From Planctomycetota bacterium (GTDB lineage Bacteria; Planctomycetota; PUPC01; JACPCR01), in NCBI GenBank assembly GCA_030740295.1, contig JASLXP010000655.1, positions 1 to 26,415 on the forward strand: a stretch of DNA of 26,415 nt, written 5' to 3'. The position numbers were made by a program, and so were the translations under genes. The notes beneath the pieces were generated by a model. It was not told the origin of the DNA. It worked only from the letters and a program-made list of their open reading frames with translations, and did not search any database. Each line of letters opens with the position of its first letter. The first letter of the stretch is position 1. Shown here piece by piece: positions 7,579-14,592 of the stretch.

Positions 7579-9531
7579 ATGCGGCTTGATATCTTTCTGC
7601 CATTCCTGCGCAAAGCGCACAAGAAGTTCCCTCTGAAGGAGCCGGGGCTTCTGATACGTGCGGCCACCTGTTTTGTACCGCGAGCTTTACTTTCTGATCA
7701 TGAAAAGCCGAAGGCCGGCCCCATCAGACGATTGCTGAAGAAGACCGGGCTTACATGGCTGTCGTCCCCGCTTCGTCGGATCACTCAGGCCATCTGCTTC
7801 ATCCTTTTCCTCGTTTTATTCTTCCACACATGCTGGCCCTATTCGGCTCAACCCGTCCCGAGACCAGAGACATGGCCGTCCCACTATGCGGAAGAACTTC
7901 AAAGAAAAGAATGGCTGGAAGCTGAGCTGTTCCTGATCATCGATCCCCTGGTCAGCATCTCGACAGCCATCGCGGCGAAGACCTGGATTTGGCCTCTGTG
8001 GTGGGCGATTGGAATTCTCTCCGTCTGCGTGTTCATACCCCGCGGCTTCTGCGGGTTCCTGTGCCCGCTCGGAACGCTGATCGATCTCTTTGACTGGGCC
8101 ATCGGCAAGCGGGTCGGGCGCTTCAAGGTGGAGAAAGAGGGCTGGTGGGTACACCTGAAGTATTACATTCTGCTCGGCTGTCTAGTCGCATCGCTGTGCG
8201 GCGTGCTGCTGACTGGATTCGTTGCGGCCATCCCGGTCATCACGAGGGGGATGCTAATGACGCTGGCGCCGCTGCAGGTTGGGTTGGCGCGGGAATGGCA
8301 TCAGATCCCCGCCTTCAATGCCGGACACATCTTTTCACTGGTGTTGTTCTTTGCGGTACTGGGACTGGGCCTTTTTCGAAAGAGATTCTGGTGCCGATAC
8401 GTGTGCCCCAGCGGCGCCATATTCTCCGTCTTCAACTTCTTTCGGGCCTCCGATCGCAAAGTCGAATCCACCTGCATTCACTGCAACAAGTGCATCGAGA
8501 TTTGCCCGTTCGATGCCATCAAGGCCGACTTCACTACCCGGACTTCGGACTGCACCCTATGCCAGACCTGCGGCGGAGTCTGCCCGACGCATGCGATCAA
8601 ATTCGTCAGCCGCGGTGACAAGGTCGACCTGAAAATCGAAAACGATCCTCCGGCGAATGAAAGGGCGGTTTCCCGCCGCGGTTTTATCGGTGCGACGGCC
8701 GCAGGCACAGCGCTCTTCACAGGTATCAGCCATCTCTCCGGTGCAAATCTGAATACTGCCGATAACCGGGAACTGCCTGTCCGCCCGCCGGGCAGCGTCC
8801 CTGAAAAGGAATTCCTCCAGCTTTGTATTCGTTGCGGCGAATGCATGAAGGCATGCCCGAACGACGTGCTTCAGCCGATGGGTTTTAAGAAACAGGGCCT
8901 CGAAGGTCTATGGACACCAGAGGTCGTCGCCAACTGGGCCGGATGCGAGCCGAGCTGCAACATATGTACGCAGGTCTGTCCCACGGCGGCCATCCGTCCG
9001 ATCCCGCTGGAGGAGAAACGATGCGCGAGAATCGGCCTGGCCGATGTCAACAAAGAGACGTGCCTGCCTTACGCGGGCAAAGAAGCGTGCCAGCTCTGCG
9101 TGGATGAGTGCTCAACCGCTGGTTACAAGGCCATCGAGTTCGAGCGGGTCCATGTGGAAGTGGATGAGGACGGCATGCCCCTTGACGATTCCGGTTATGT
9201 CGCCCCGGTCGTCCTCCCCGAAAAATGCGTCGGCTGCGGCCTTTGCCAAACCCGCTGCCACGTGATCAACGTAAAGGAGAAGAAGAAGCTCGCCTGGACC
9301 GCCATAGAAATCTTCGCAGGTGAAGGCAGGGAAGACCGGTTGATGACCGGCTCTTACAAGGCCCTGCGCGATAAGGAACGCAACCAGCGTGAGGCAGAGA
9401 TGAAGAAGCGTGAGGAGGAATCTGGAACAGACGGCACCTTCAATCTTGATTTCCTGGATGGAGGTAATGAGGATGGGGATGGTAATGTTGACGGGCTTGA
9501 TTTCCTTAACAACATCGGAGGGGAGGAGTGA
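7579..9531 (+). CDS. NapH-NapG-like polyferredoxin fusion, membrane-bound, with internal Tat-like motif
   Basis: A 650-residue fusion. Residues 1-345 resemble NapH/NosR C-terminal membrane ferredoxins: membrane helices near 68-86, 136-155, 195-220 and 250-267, the motifs GFCGFLCPLG (Cys158, Cys162) and CRYVCPSG (Cys272, Cys276), then two 4Fe-4S clusters (Cys299-302-305-309 and Cys325-328-331-335). Residues 364-380 contain SRRGFIGATAAGTAL, a twin-arginine-like signal now internal. It is followed by a NapG/MauM-like ferredoxin part with cysteine clusters at 416-426, 456-467, 495-511 and 550-560. A charged helix (590-615) leads to a C-terminal dockerin-like loop (630-641). By family analogy it passes electrons from quinol through the membrane to or from the FMN protein encoded just upstream. 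No terminal reductase is in the window, so the electron acceptor is unknown. Confidence 0.85.
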   Translation: MRLDIFLPFLRKAHKKFPLKEPGLLIRAATCFVPRALLSDHEKPKAGPIRRLLKKTGLTWLSSPLRRITQAICFILFLVLFFHTCWPYSAQPVPRPETWPSHYAEELQRKEWLEAELFLIIDPLVSISTAIAAKTWIWPLWWAIGILSVCVFIPRGFCGFLCPLGTLIDLFDWAIGKRVGRFKVEKEGWWVHLKYYILLGCLVASLCGVLLTGFVAAIPVITRGMLMTLAPLQVGLAREWHQIPAFNAGHIFSLVLFFAVLGLGLFRKRFWCRYVCPSGAIFSVFNFFRASDRKVESTCIHCNKCIEICPFDAIKADFTTRTSDCTLCQTCGGVCPTHAIKFVSRGDKVDLKIENDPPANERAVSRRGFIGATAAGTALFTGISHLSGANLNTADNRELPVRPPGSVPEKEFLQLCIRCGECMKACPNDVLQPMGFKKQGLEGLWTPEVVANWAGCEPSCNICTQVCPTAAIRPIPLEEKRCARIGLADVNKETCLPYAGKEACQLCVDECSTAGYKAIEFERVHVEVDEDGMPLDDSGYVAPVVLPEKCVGCGLCQTRCHVINVKEKKKLAWTAIEIFAGEGREDRLMTGSYKALRDKERNQREAEMKKREEESGTDGTFNLDFLDGGNEDGDGNVDGLDFLNNIGGEE

Positions 9532-9574
9532 GTGGGGAGTGGGGAAGTGAATGGTGAATGGTGAATGGTGAGTG
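9531..9574. repeat. Heptanucleotide tandem repeats
   Basis: Two copies of AGTGGGG (9531-9537, 9538-9544), one spacer base, then four units of the form GTGAATG (9547-9574, the last as GTGAGTG). All units are 7 bases long. The tract begins on the stop codon of the polyferredoxin gene. Heptanucleotide short tandem repeats are known from intergenic DNA of filamentous cyanobacteria (STRR families, including CCCCA-type units); the relation here is only by form. Confidence 0.75.
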
Positions 9575-9641
9575 ATCCGGGCTGCGCGCTTGAGCGATTT
9601 CTGTCGCAGCCGGATTGTTGGTACTGGACCGCCAGCCAATG

Positions 9642-9662
9642 TCTGAAATCTGAAATCGGAAA
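9642..9662. repeat. Second heptanucleotide repeat tract
   Basis: Three consecutive 7-base units, TCTGAAA, TCTGAAA and TCGGAAA, lie in the same 199-bp gap as the tract at 9531-9574. The remainder of the gap holds no recognisable gene. Confidence 0.65.
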
Positions 9663-9730
9663 ACTCAGTCCTCTTTTGATAGATTACGTGGCATCGCCAG
9701 AACACTTGTTCACTTCAACAGAGGGATGCC

Positions 9731-11188
9731 ATGAAAGACAGACAACTCAGACTTCGGATCGGATGGGCACAGACGGACATCACTCCGGAGGAGCCGGTGA
9801 TGATCTCGGGGCAGTTTCATGTACGTATTTCGGAAGGCGTCGCTGACCCGATTACAGCGACTGCGCTGGTCCTCGATACCGGGCAGGATCATGCTGTTAT
9901 GGTGAGTCTGGACGTCGTGACCATTTCCGCGGACATGCTTCAACTGGTTCGTGAACGCGTTTCGGGAGTCAAGGGACTCGATCCTGAGAAAGTGATCCTC
10001 AATGCCACTCACACGCACACCGGGCCGGAGGTCCGAATCGCACGCCCGGGCACGGCGAATGTTTCTACAAGACCAGGTGTGGAACTGGATGCCATGCCGG
10101 TGGAGGTCTATCTTGAAATTGCGGCAGAGCGGATCGCTGCGGCCGTGAAGGAAGCTTGGGAGGGACGCACCGCGGGGCGCATGGCCTACGGGCTCGGCTA
10201 CGCGGTCGTTGGACGGAATCGGCGTTGGTCCAATGCTGAAGGTGAGGCGCGAATGTATGGAAATACAAACGACCCGGGCTTCAGTCATATCGAAGGCTAT
10301 GAAGACCATAGCCTCAATCTGCTGGCCACTTATTCTGAGAGGGGAGATCTGACCGGGCTGGTGGTCAATGTGCCTTGCCCGTCGCAGGTAAGCGAGAGCG
10401 AGTATCAGTTGAGCGCGGATTACTGGTACGAGACACGAACGGAACTTCGACGGCGTTTCGGGGAGGGCATTTTCATTCTGCCGCAATGCAGCGCGGCTGG
10501 CGATCAGTCTCCGCATCTACTGTTCGACAAACAGGCCAACAACCGCATGCTCTCGCTCAAGGGCCGTTCTGTCAGGGAAGAGATTGCTCAACGAATTGCG
10601 CAGGCCGTCGAGGAAGTCCTGGCGACGGTGAAGGACACTGCCGATGGTGAGACAGTGCTGCAGCATCAAATCGAAACCTTGGAACTGCCGATGAACGAGC
10701 TCACCGAAGAGGATGCCCGTTCGGCACTGGCGGAGTCTGATTCGTATCGCCGCGATTACGAAGAGGAAATCCGAAAGCTGGAGGAGAACCCGGGCCTCCG
10801 TGACGAGTCACGCTGGTATGTGTCCGTCACGCGTGCGCACCGTCGGATGCTGTGGCATCGAGGCGTCGCCCACCGATTCGAGGCGCAGAAAAAGAAAGCG
10901 TCCCTGCCGGTGGAAGTACACGTCGTCAGGCTCGGGGGCATCGCTTTCGCCACCAACCGGTTCGAGTTCTACCTTGACATGGGTATTCACATCAAAGCGC
11001 GCAGCCCGGCCTGCCAGACGTTCATCGTCCAGCTCGCGGGAGAAGGCACGTATTGTCCGAGTACGCGTTCGGTGGCCGGTGGCGGTTATGGTTCGGTAGC
11101 GGCCAGTAATCCCGTGGGCCCGGAAGGCGGACGCATGCTGGCCAGTAGGACAGTAGAGCTGCTGCAGGAACTCTGGGAAGAGAACTGA
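9731..11188 (+). CDS. Neutral/alkaline ceramidase-like (PF04734-type) protein
   Basis: A 485-residue protein with the layout of the N-terminal catalytic domain of neutral/alkaline non-lysosomal ceramidases. It begins LRIGWAQTDITPEEPVMISG, followed by the D-P-hydrophobic strand ADPITATALVLDTG and NATHTHTGPEV (about residues 93-103), whose histidines match the zinc-binding HTHSGP region. A later Tyr-rich end (EGTYCPS...GGGYGS) also fits the family. It is shorter than classical ceramidases (600-750 residues) and shows no signal peptide. In PVC-group genomes such short proteins are common and their substrate is not established, so ceramide hydrolysis should not be assumed. GAGGGA four bases before the ATG at 9731 supports the start. 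It is separated from the redox operon by the repeat-bearing gap and is probably its own transcript. Confidence 0.8.
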   Translation: MKDRQLRLRIGWAQTDITPEEPVMISGQFHVRISEGVADPITATALVLDTGQDHAVMVSLDVVTISADMLQLVRERVSGVKGLDPEKVILNATHTHTGPEVRIARPGTANVSTRPGVELDAMPVEVYLEIAAERIAAAVKEAWEGRTAGRMAYGLGYAVVGRNRRWSNAEGEARMYGNTNDPGFSHIEGYEDHSLNLLATYSERGDLTGLVVNVPCPSQVSESEYQLSADYWYETRTELRRRFGEGIFILPQCSAAGDQSPHLLFDKQANNRMLSLKGRSVREEIAQRIAQAVEEVLATVKDTADGETVLQHQIETLELPMNELTEEDARSALAESDSYRRDYEEEIRKLEENPGLRDESRWYVSVTRAHRRMLWHRGVAHRFEAQKKKASLPVEVHVVRLGGIAFATNRFEFYLDMGIHIKARSPACQTFIVQLAGEGTYCPSTRSVAGGGYGSVAASNPVGPEGGRMLASRTVELLQELWEEN

Positions 11189-11214
11189 GCGTCAGGAATA
11201 CTTTGGGGCAATTG

Positions 11215-11245
11215 CTGTCTGGGCTGACAGGCTGGCACGAGCCTG
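11215..11245. repeat. Tandem small hairpins between convergent genes
   Basis: CTGTC/GACAG (11215-11219, 11226-11230) is followed directly by CAGGCT/AGCCTG (11228-11233, 11240-11245) with a six-base loop. The element sits between the convergent ceramidase-like and ThuA-like genes. It may act as a two-way terminator, but neither side has a run of T, so it may simply be a REP-like repeat. Confidence 0.45.
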
Positions 11246-11255
11246 CGGCGATGAG

Positions 11256-12164
11256 TTAACGCGGAAGCTTGTTGCTTGGTGTCGCGTCGGCTTCGATGTC
11301 ACCCAACGCGTATTGGATGCCGTCGAGGAAGAATTTCAGCAGCGTTGGATTCCAGTAGATTTGGTCGCGATGGCCGAAAACGGTGTAGAAAGTGCGTCCT
11401 TTGCCTACGTTGCGAATCCAGGCGAGCGCGTAGTCGTGGTCTTTTCTGCCCCCCTTTTTCTTTACGGATTTCAGGTCGAGCGAAAGTAGGACGCGCAAGC
11501 GATCCCGAGAGTAAAAGCCTTTTTTGAACTGATAGATCTCATCGGCCACCTTGAACGGCTTACCTTTGAACGCTGCGACCAGCGGGTGTGCGGGCTCTTC
11601 GACTCTGACGCCTATTTCCTGATGCCAGGGATGCCCGCTGAAGAGGCCCCCCATCATCAGGCTGTAATCTTCCCACTGGTGGAAGGTGTCTGTACCTGCA
11701 TGAAAACCGATGAGGCCCTTGCCGCCTTCGACGAATGCTTTGAAGTTTGCCTTCAGGCGTTCATCGGTTTCAAAGGCCTTTTTCCGCTCCTCATCTGACA
11801 GGTTTTTCATGTTCCGGGGAAGGAAAACCTCTCGCGTGGTGTTCAACATGCAGACCGCGTCGAACTTATCGAGGCTTTCCAATTCGAACATGGCTGCATC
11901 TTCGGAATGAACAGCGGTGAAGGCGCCTGTTTTTTCTCCGAGCATTTTCAGCGACATGGCGCCGCTGGAGATCGAGCCGTGCCTGAAGCCATTGGTTTTT
12001 GAGAAGACCAGAAGCCGCCGGGGTTTGATGGGATCGGCTCTCGCTCCGTCCGGGAGGGCCGCGGTGATGTACTTTCTGGCCTTTACTTTGTCGTAACCGC
12101 CGGCATCAACAGCACGGGCGGCAACAAAGGTCAGGAGGAAAGTGTGGACGAGTGTCTTCGTCAA
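11256..12164 (-). CDS. ThuA-like domain protein, exported
   Basis: The open frame extends upstream to 12374 but would overlap the SGNH gene. I choose TTG at 12164 because GGAAAG lies six bases before it and the product then begins with a proper signal peptide (LTKTLVHTFLLTFVAARAVDA), giving about 302 residues. The mature part matches the ThuA-like (trehalose utilisation) fold, a class-I glutamine-amidotransferase-like domain: RRLLVFSKTNGFRHGSI, a mid segment KGLIGFHAGTDTFHQW, then YSLMMGGLFSGHPWHQE and the C-terminal GRTFYTVFGHRDQIYWNP. Despite the name, these domains are frequent in PVC bacteria and their activity is unproven. It is the last gene of the run that starts with the histidine kinase, 22 bp after the SGNH gene. 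Confidence 0.8.
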   Translation of the reverse strand: MTKTLVHTFLLTFVAARAVDAGGYDKVKARKYITAALPDGARADPIKPRRLLVFSKTNGFRHGSISSGAMSLKMLGEKTGAFTAVHSEDAAMFELESLDKFDAVCMLNTTREVFLPRNMKNLSDEERKKAFETDERLKANFKAFVEGGKGLIGFHAGTDTFHQWEDYSLMMGGLFSGHPWHQEIGVRVEEPAHPLVAAFKGKPFKVADEIYQFKKGFYSRDRLRVLLSLDLKSVKKKGGRKDHDYALAWIRNVGKGRTFYTVFGHRDQIYWNPTLLKFFLDGIQYALGDIEADATPSNKLPR

Positions 12165-12186
12165 TGTGATCTTTCCGATGTTTGCA

Positions 12187-12849
12187 TCAAGTGATGGAGA
12201 ACCAGCGCACCAGCTCAGCAGCGACGACTTCGTGTCCTTTGCGGTTGGGGTGATTCGACCATGAGAGGAAATCCGTGATGTCTCCGGATGTGCCCGAATG
12301 GCGTTCGATGGCGGCCATGCTGTCTGCGAGCCCGACATCGTATTCACCTGCAAGTTCTCGAATTTGTGAGGCATGCCCCTGGAGTGCCATCCAGTTTTCC
12401 GCGGCGGGATCTTTGAGGCCGGAGGTGTCCGGGGTTGGCGTGAGTAGAATGACCTTGGCCTTCGCTTCCAGCGATTCGGCGATCATGGACCGCCATGCGA
12501 CCTCGGCTTCCTGGAAGCCAATCCGGCGATCGTTCAATCCGTAATCTATAGTGACGACATCCGGTCTGTGACAGAGGACGTCTTCCTCAAATCGCTTGGC
12601 ACCGCGGGCGGAGTGCTCGCCACCGACGGCTGTGACGATGACGTTGATTACAGCGAATGGGTAGATCTCTTTCAGGCTCTTGTGGAGCAGATGAGGATAA
12701 GCATTGAAAGTATCGACCATCGGGGTCGCAAAGTAGCCGGAGGGCACGCTGTGCCCATGGCAGACGATGTTGATCGAGCGGTTATCCGGCCACTGGGCCT
12801 TTAGCTCAGCGATCAGATCTGAGAGGTAGCCTCGAATGTTGGCGCTCAT
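12187..12849 (-). CDS. SGNH/GDSL-type hydrolase with GHS in place of GDS
   Basis: A 220-residue cytoplasmic SGNH-fold hydrolase (esterase/lipase/deacetylase superfamily). Block I reads HGHSVPSGYF (Ser34 as nucleophile, His33 where Asp is usual). Block III is IDYGLNDR (Asn in the oxyanion hole), and block V is NHPNRKGHEVV with the catalytic histidine, but without the usual Asp three residues before it. This may be a separate subfamily with a Ser-His arrangement. Its ATG overlaps the stop of the YjbQ gene (ATGA, 12846-12849), so translation is coupled. The substrate is unknown; acyl or acetyl esters of sugars are typical for the superfamily. Confidence 0.8.
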   Translation of the reverse strand: MSANIRGYLSDLIAELKAQWPDNRSINIVCHGHSVPSGYFATPMVDTFNAYPHLLHKSLKEIYPFAVINVIVTAVGGEHSARGAKRFEEDVLCHRPDVVTIDYGLNDRRIGFQEAEVAWRSMIAESLEAKAKVILLTPTPDTSGLKDPAAENWMALQGHASQIRELAGEYDVGLADSMAAIERHSGTSGDITDFLSWSNHPNRKGHEVVAAELVRWFSIT

Positions 12850-13244
12850 GAATCGTGAGTTACTTTGACGTGAATTGTCCTCTGCCGCGGGCCATCAAAT
12901 TCGCAAAACCAGATACCTTGCCAGGTGCCGAGAACAAGTCGGCCGTCTTCTATCAATACTGTGAGGGAAAAGCCCATCATGGATGCCTTGACATGCGAGG
13001 CGCTGTTGCCTTCGGCATGGCGGTAAAAGGGCTGACGCCAGGGCACTATCACATCGAGCTGCTTGAGCATGTCATGGACTACATCCGGGTCAGCGTTTTC
13101 ATTGATGGTGATCCCGGCAGTGGTATGGGGGACGTAGACGATGACCTGGCCGGACTGAACGGCCGCATCATTCACAATCTGCTGGACATCTCCGGTGATC
13201 TCGATGAACTGATCGCGCTGGCTTGTACTGACCTGGAGAAGCAT
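12846..13244 (-). CDS. yjbQ: YjbQ family protein (UPF0047)
   Basis: A compact 132-residue protein of the YjbQ/UPF0047 family. The highly conserved features are present: VPHTTAGITINENADPDV (about residues 41-58), HAEGNSASHVKASMMG (about 77-92) and LGTWQGIWFCEFDGPRQR near the C-terminus. Members form trimers with a metal-like histidine site, and one E. coli member has been linked to weak thiamine-phosphate synthase activity; the true role is uncertain. ATG 13244 shares its A with the TGA of the response-regulator gene (TGATG), indicating translational coupling; TTG 13247 is a less likely start. No independent ribosome binding site is seen. Confidence 0.92.
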   Translation of the reverse strand: MLLQVSTSQRDQFIEITGDVQQIVNDAAVQSGQVIVYVPHTTAGITINENADPDVVHDMLKQLDVIVPWRQPFYRHAEGNSASHVKASMMGFSLTVLIEDGRLVLGTWQGIWFCEFDGPRQRTIHVKVTHDS

Positions 13245-14590
13245 CAAAACCGTTTGAGCTTGCGATAGAGTGTGCTTCTGTCAATGCCAAGAATCTGGGC
13301 CGCCAGCATCTTGTCACCGCCGGTTCGTTCGAGTGTTCTGAGAATGGCATCCTTCTCAATTTCTTCGAGCGGCTTGAGGTCTTCACTGCTGCCGCTTGTG
13401 AAAGGGGCCGCCCGGCTTGACCTGAAAATGGAAGGCGGCAGATCCTCTTTTTCGATCCTGTCAGACATGCCCAACGCAAGCGCACGCTCGACGAGGTTTT
13501 CCAGTTCGCGCACGTTTCCGGGCCAACTGTACGTGCTGATGGCCTCAAGCGCGTCCTCGCTGATCCCCACCATGCGGCGGTTGCCGGAGCTCTTGGTTTC
13601 AAGGAAATGGGCCACCAGCAGTTCAGTGTCCCCGCGCCTTTCGCGTAGAGACGGCAAGGTGATGTTGACGATGTTCAACAGGTAATAAAACTCCTGGCGA
13701 AACTGGCCGGTCTGGATGCTCTCTTCAAGAGGTGTGTTGGAGGCCGCGATGACACGAACATCGAGCTTGAGGTCATGGACGCTTCCCACGGGCCGGACTG
13801 AATTCTCCTGAAATGCACGGAGGAGTTTCACCTGCATCTCTATTGGGAGCTCTCCGATAGCGTCCAGAAAAACGGTACCTCCCTCGGCCATTTTCAGCAG
13901 GCCTTCTTTGTAGTTGCCGACCCCACCTCGATCCTGGCCGAACAACTCGACCTCGAACTGGCCGGGCGGAATGGCAGCGCAGTCAATTGGCACGAAAGGT
14001 TTGGAGGCCCTCGGACTGTTGTAATGGATGGCCTTGGCAACGAGCTCCTTGCCGGTGCCATTTTCACCTTCGATCAGGACGGTGGCGTGTTCCTGGCTGA
14101 CTCGTTGAACAATCTGCCGGGCTCTCTTTATCGCGTCCGATTCTCCGACGATGCGATCGTAGCTGTAATCTTCTTTGAGCTGGCTGCGAAGGAGCTGATT
14201 CTCAACCGTCAGCCTCTTAATTCGCTCGAGCTTCCTTACCGCCCGCTGCATTTCTTCAAGCTCGAAAGGCTTCGGCAGATAATCGAACGCGTCATACCGG
14301 ACCGCCTGCACCGCGGATTCAATGTCGGCGTACGCGGTCATGATGATGACTTCGGTACTCGGGCTCTTGTCCTTCACCTGCTGCAACACCTGCAGGCCGT
14401 CCATCCCGGGCAGTTTGTAATCGGCAACTACGAGGTCGTAGAACGAATCTTCAACCTGTGCCAGGCCACTCTCACCATTACCCGCGGATTCGACAGTGTG
14501 GCCGAAAGAACGCAGGAAACCTTCGCAGACGCTGCGCATGGAAGGTTCATCATCAATAACCAGGACATGCAGGGGTTGTGAGACGGACAT
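13244..14590 (-). CDS. NtrC-family response regulator with degenerate AAA+ core
   Basis: 448 residues with a receiver domain (about 8-120: acidic pair Asp13/Asp14, phospho-acceptor Asp57, Thr85, Lys107), an AAA+ domain (about 145-370) and a Fis-type helix-turn-helix (about 412-446, DKMLAAQILGIDRSTLYRKL). Walker A is GENGTGK (175-181). The core departs from sigma-54 activators at key places. ELFGQDRGGVGNYKEGLL replaces the segment with GAFTGA and is about three residues shorter. Walker B is FLDAIGELP with Ala244 for Glu, and YYLLN replaces YYRLN, losing a candidate arginine finger. It probably works as a phosphorylation-controlled DNA binder (repressor or sigma-70 regulator) rather than a sigma-54 ATPase. 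It is paired with the histidine kinase 2 bp upstream and coupled to yjbQ downstream. Confidence 0.92.
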   Translation of the reverse strand: MSVSQPLHVLVIDDEPSMRSVCEGFLRSFGHTVESAGNGESGLAQVEDSFYDLVVADYKLPGMDGLQVLQQVKDKSPSTEVIIMTAYADIESAVQAVRYDAFDYLPKPFELEEMQRAVRKLERIKRLTVENQLLRSQLKEDYSYDRIVGESDAIKRARQIVQRVSQEHATVLIEGENGTGKELVAKAIHYNSPRASKPFVPIDCAAIPPGQFEVELFGQDRGGVGNYKEGLLKMAEGGTVFLDAIGELPIEMQVKLLRAFQENSVRPVGSVHDLKLDVRVIAASNTPLEESIQTGQFRQEFYYLLNIVNITLPSLRERRGDTELLVAHFLETKSSGNRRMVGISEDALEAISTYSWPGNVRELENLVERALALGMSDRIEKEDLPPSIFRSSRAAPFTSGSSEDLKPLEEIEKDAILRTLERTGGDKMLAAQILGIDRSTLYRKLKRF

Positions 14591-14592
14591 GT

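Noticed and set aside
12165..12374. N-terminal extension of the ThuA-like frame
   Set aside because: It overlaps the SGNH gene in another frame and would place the signal peptide in the middle of the protein; TTG 12164 with GGAAAG upstream is better.
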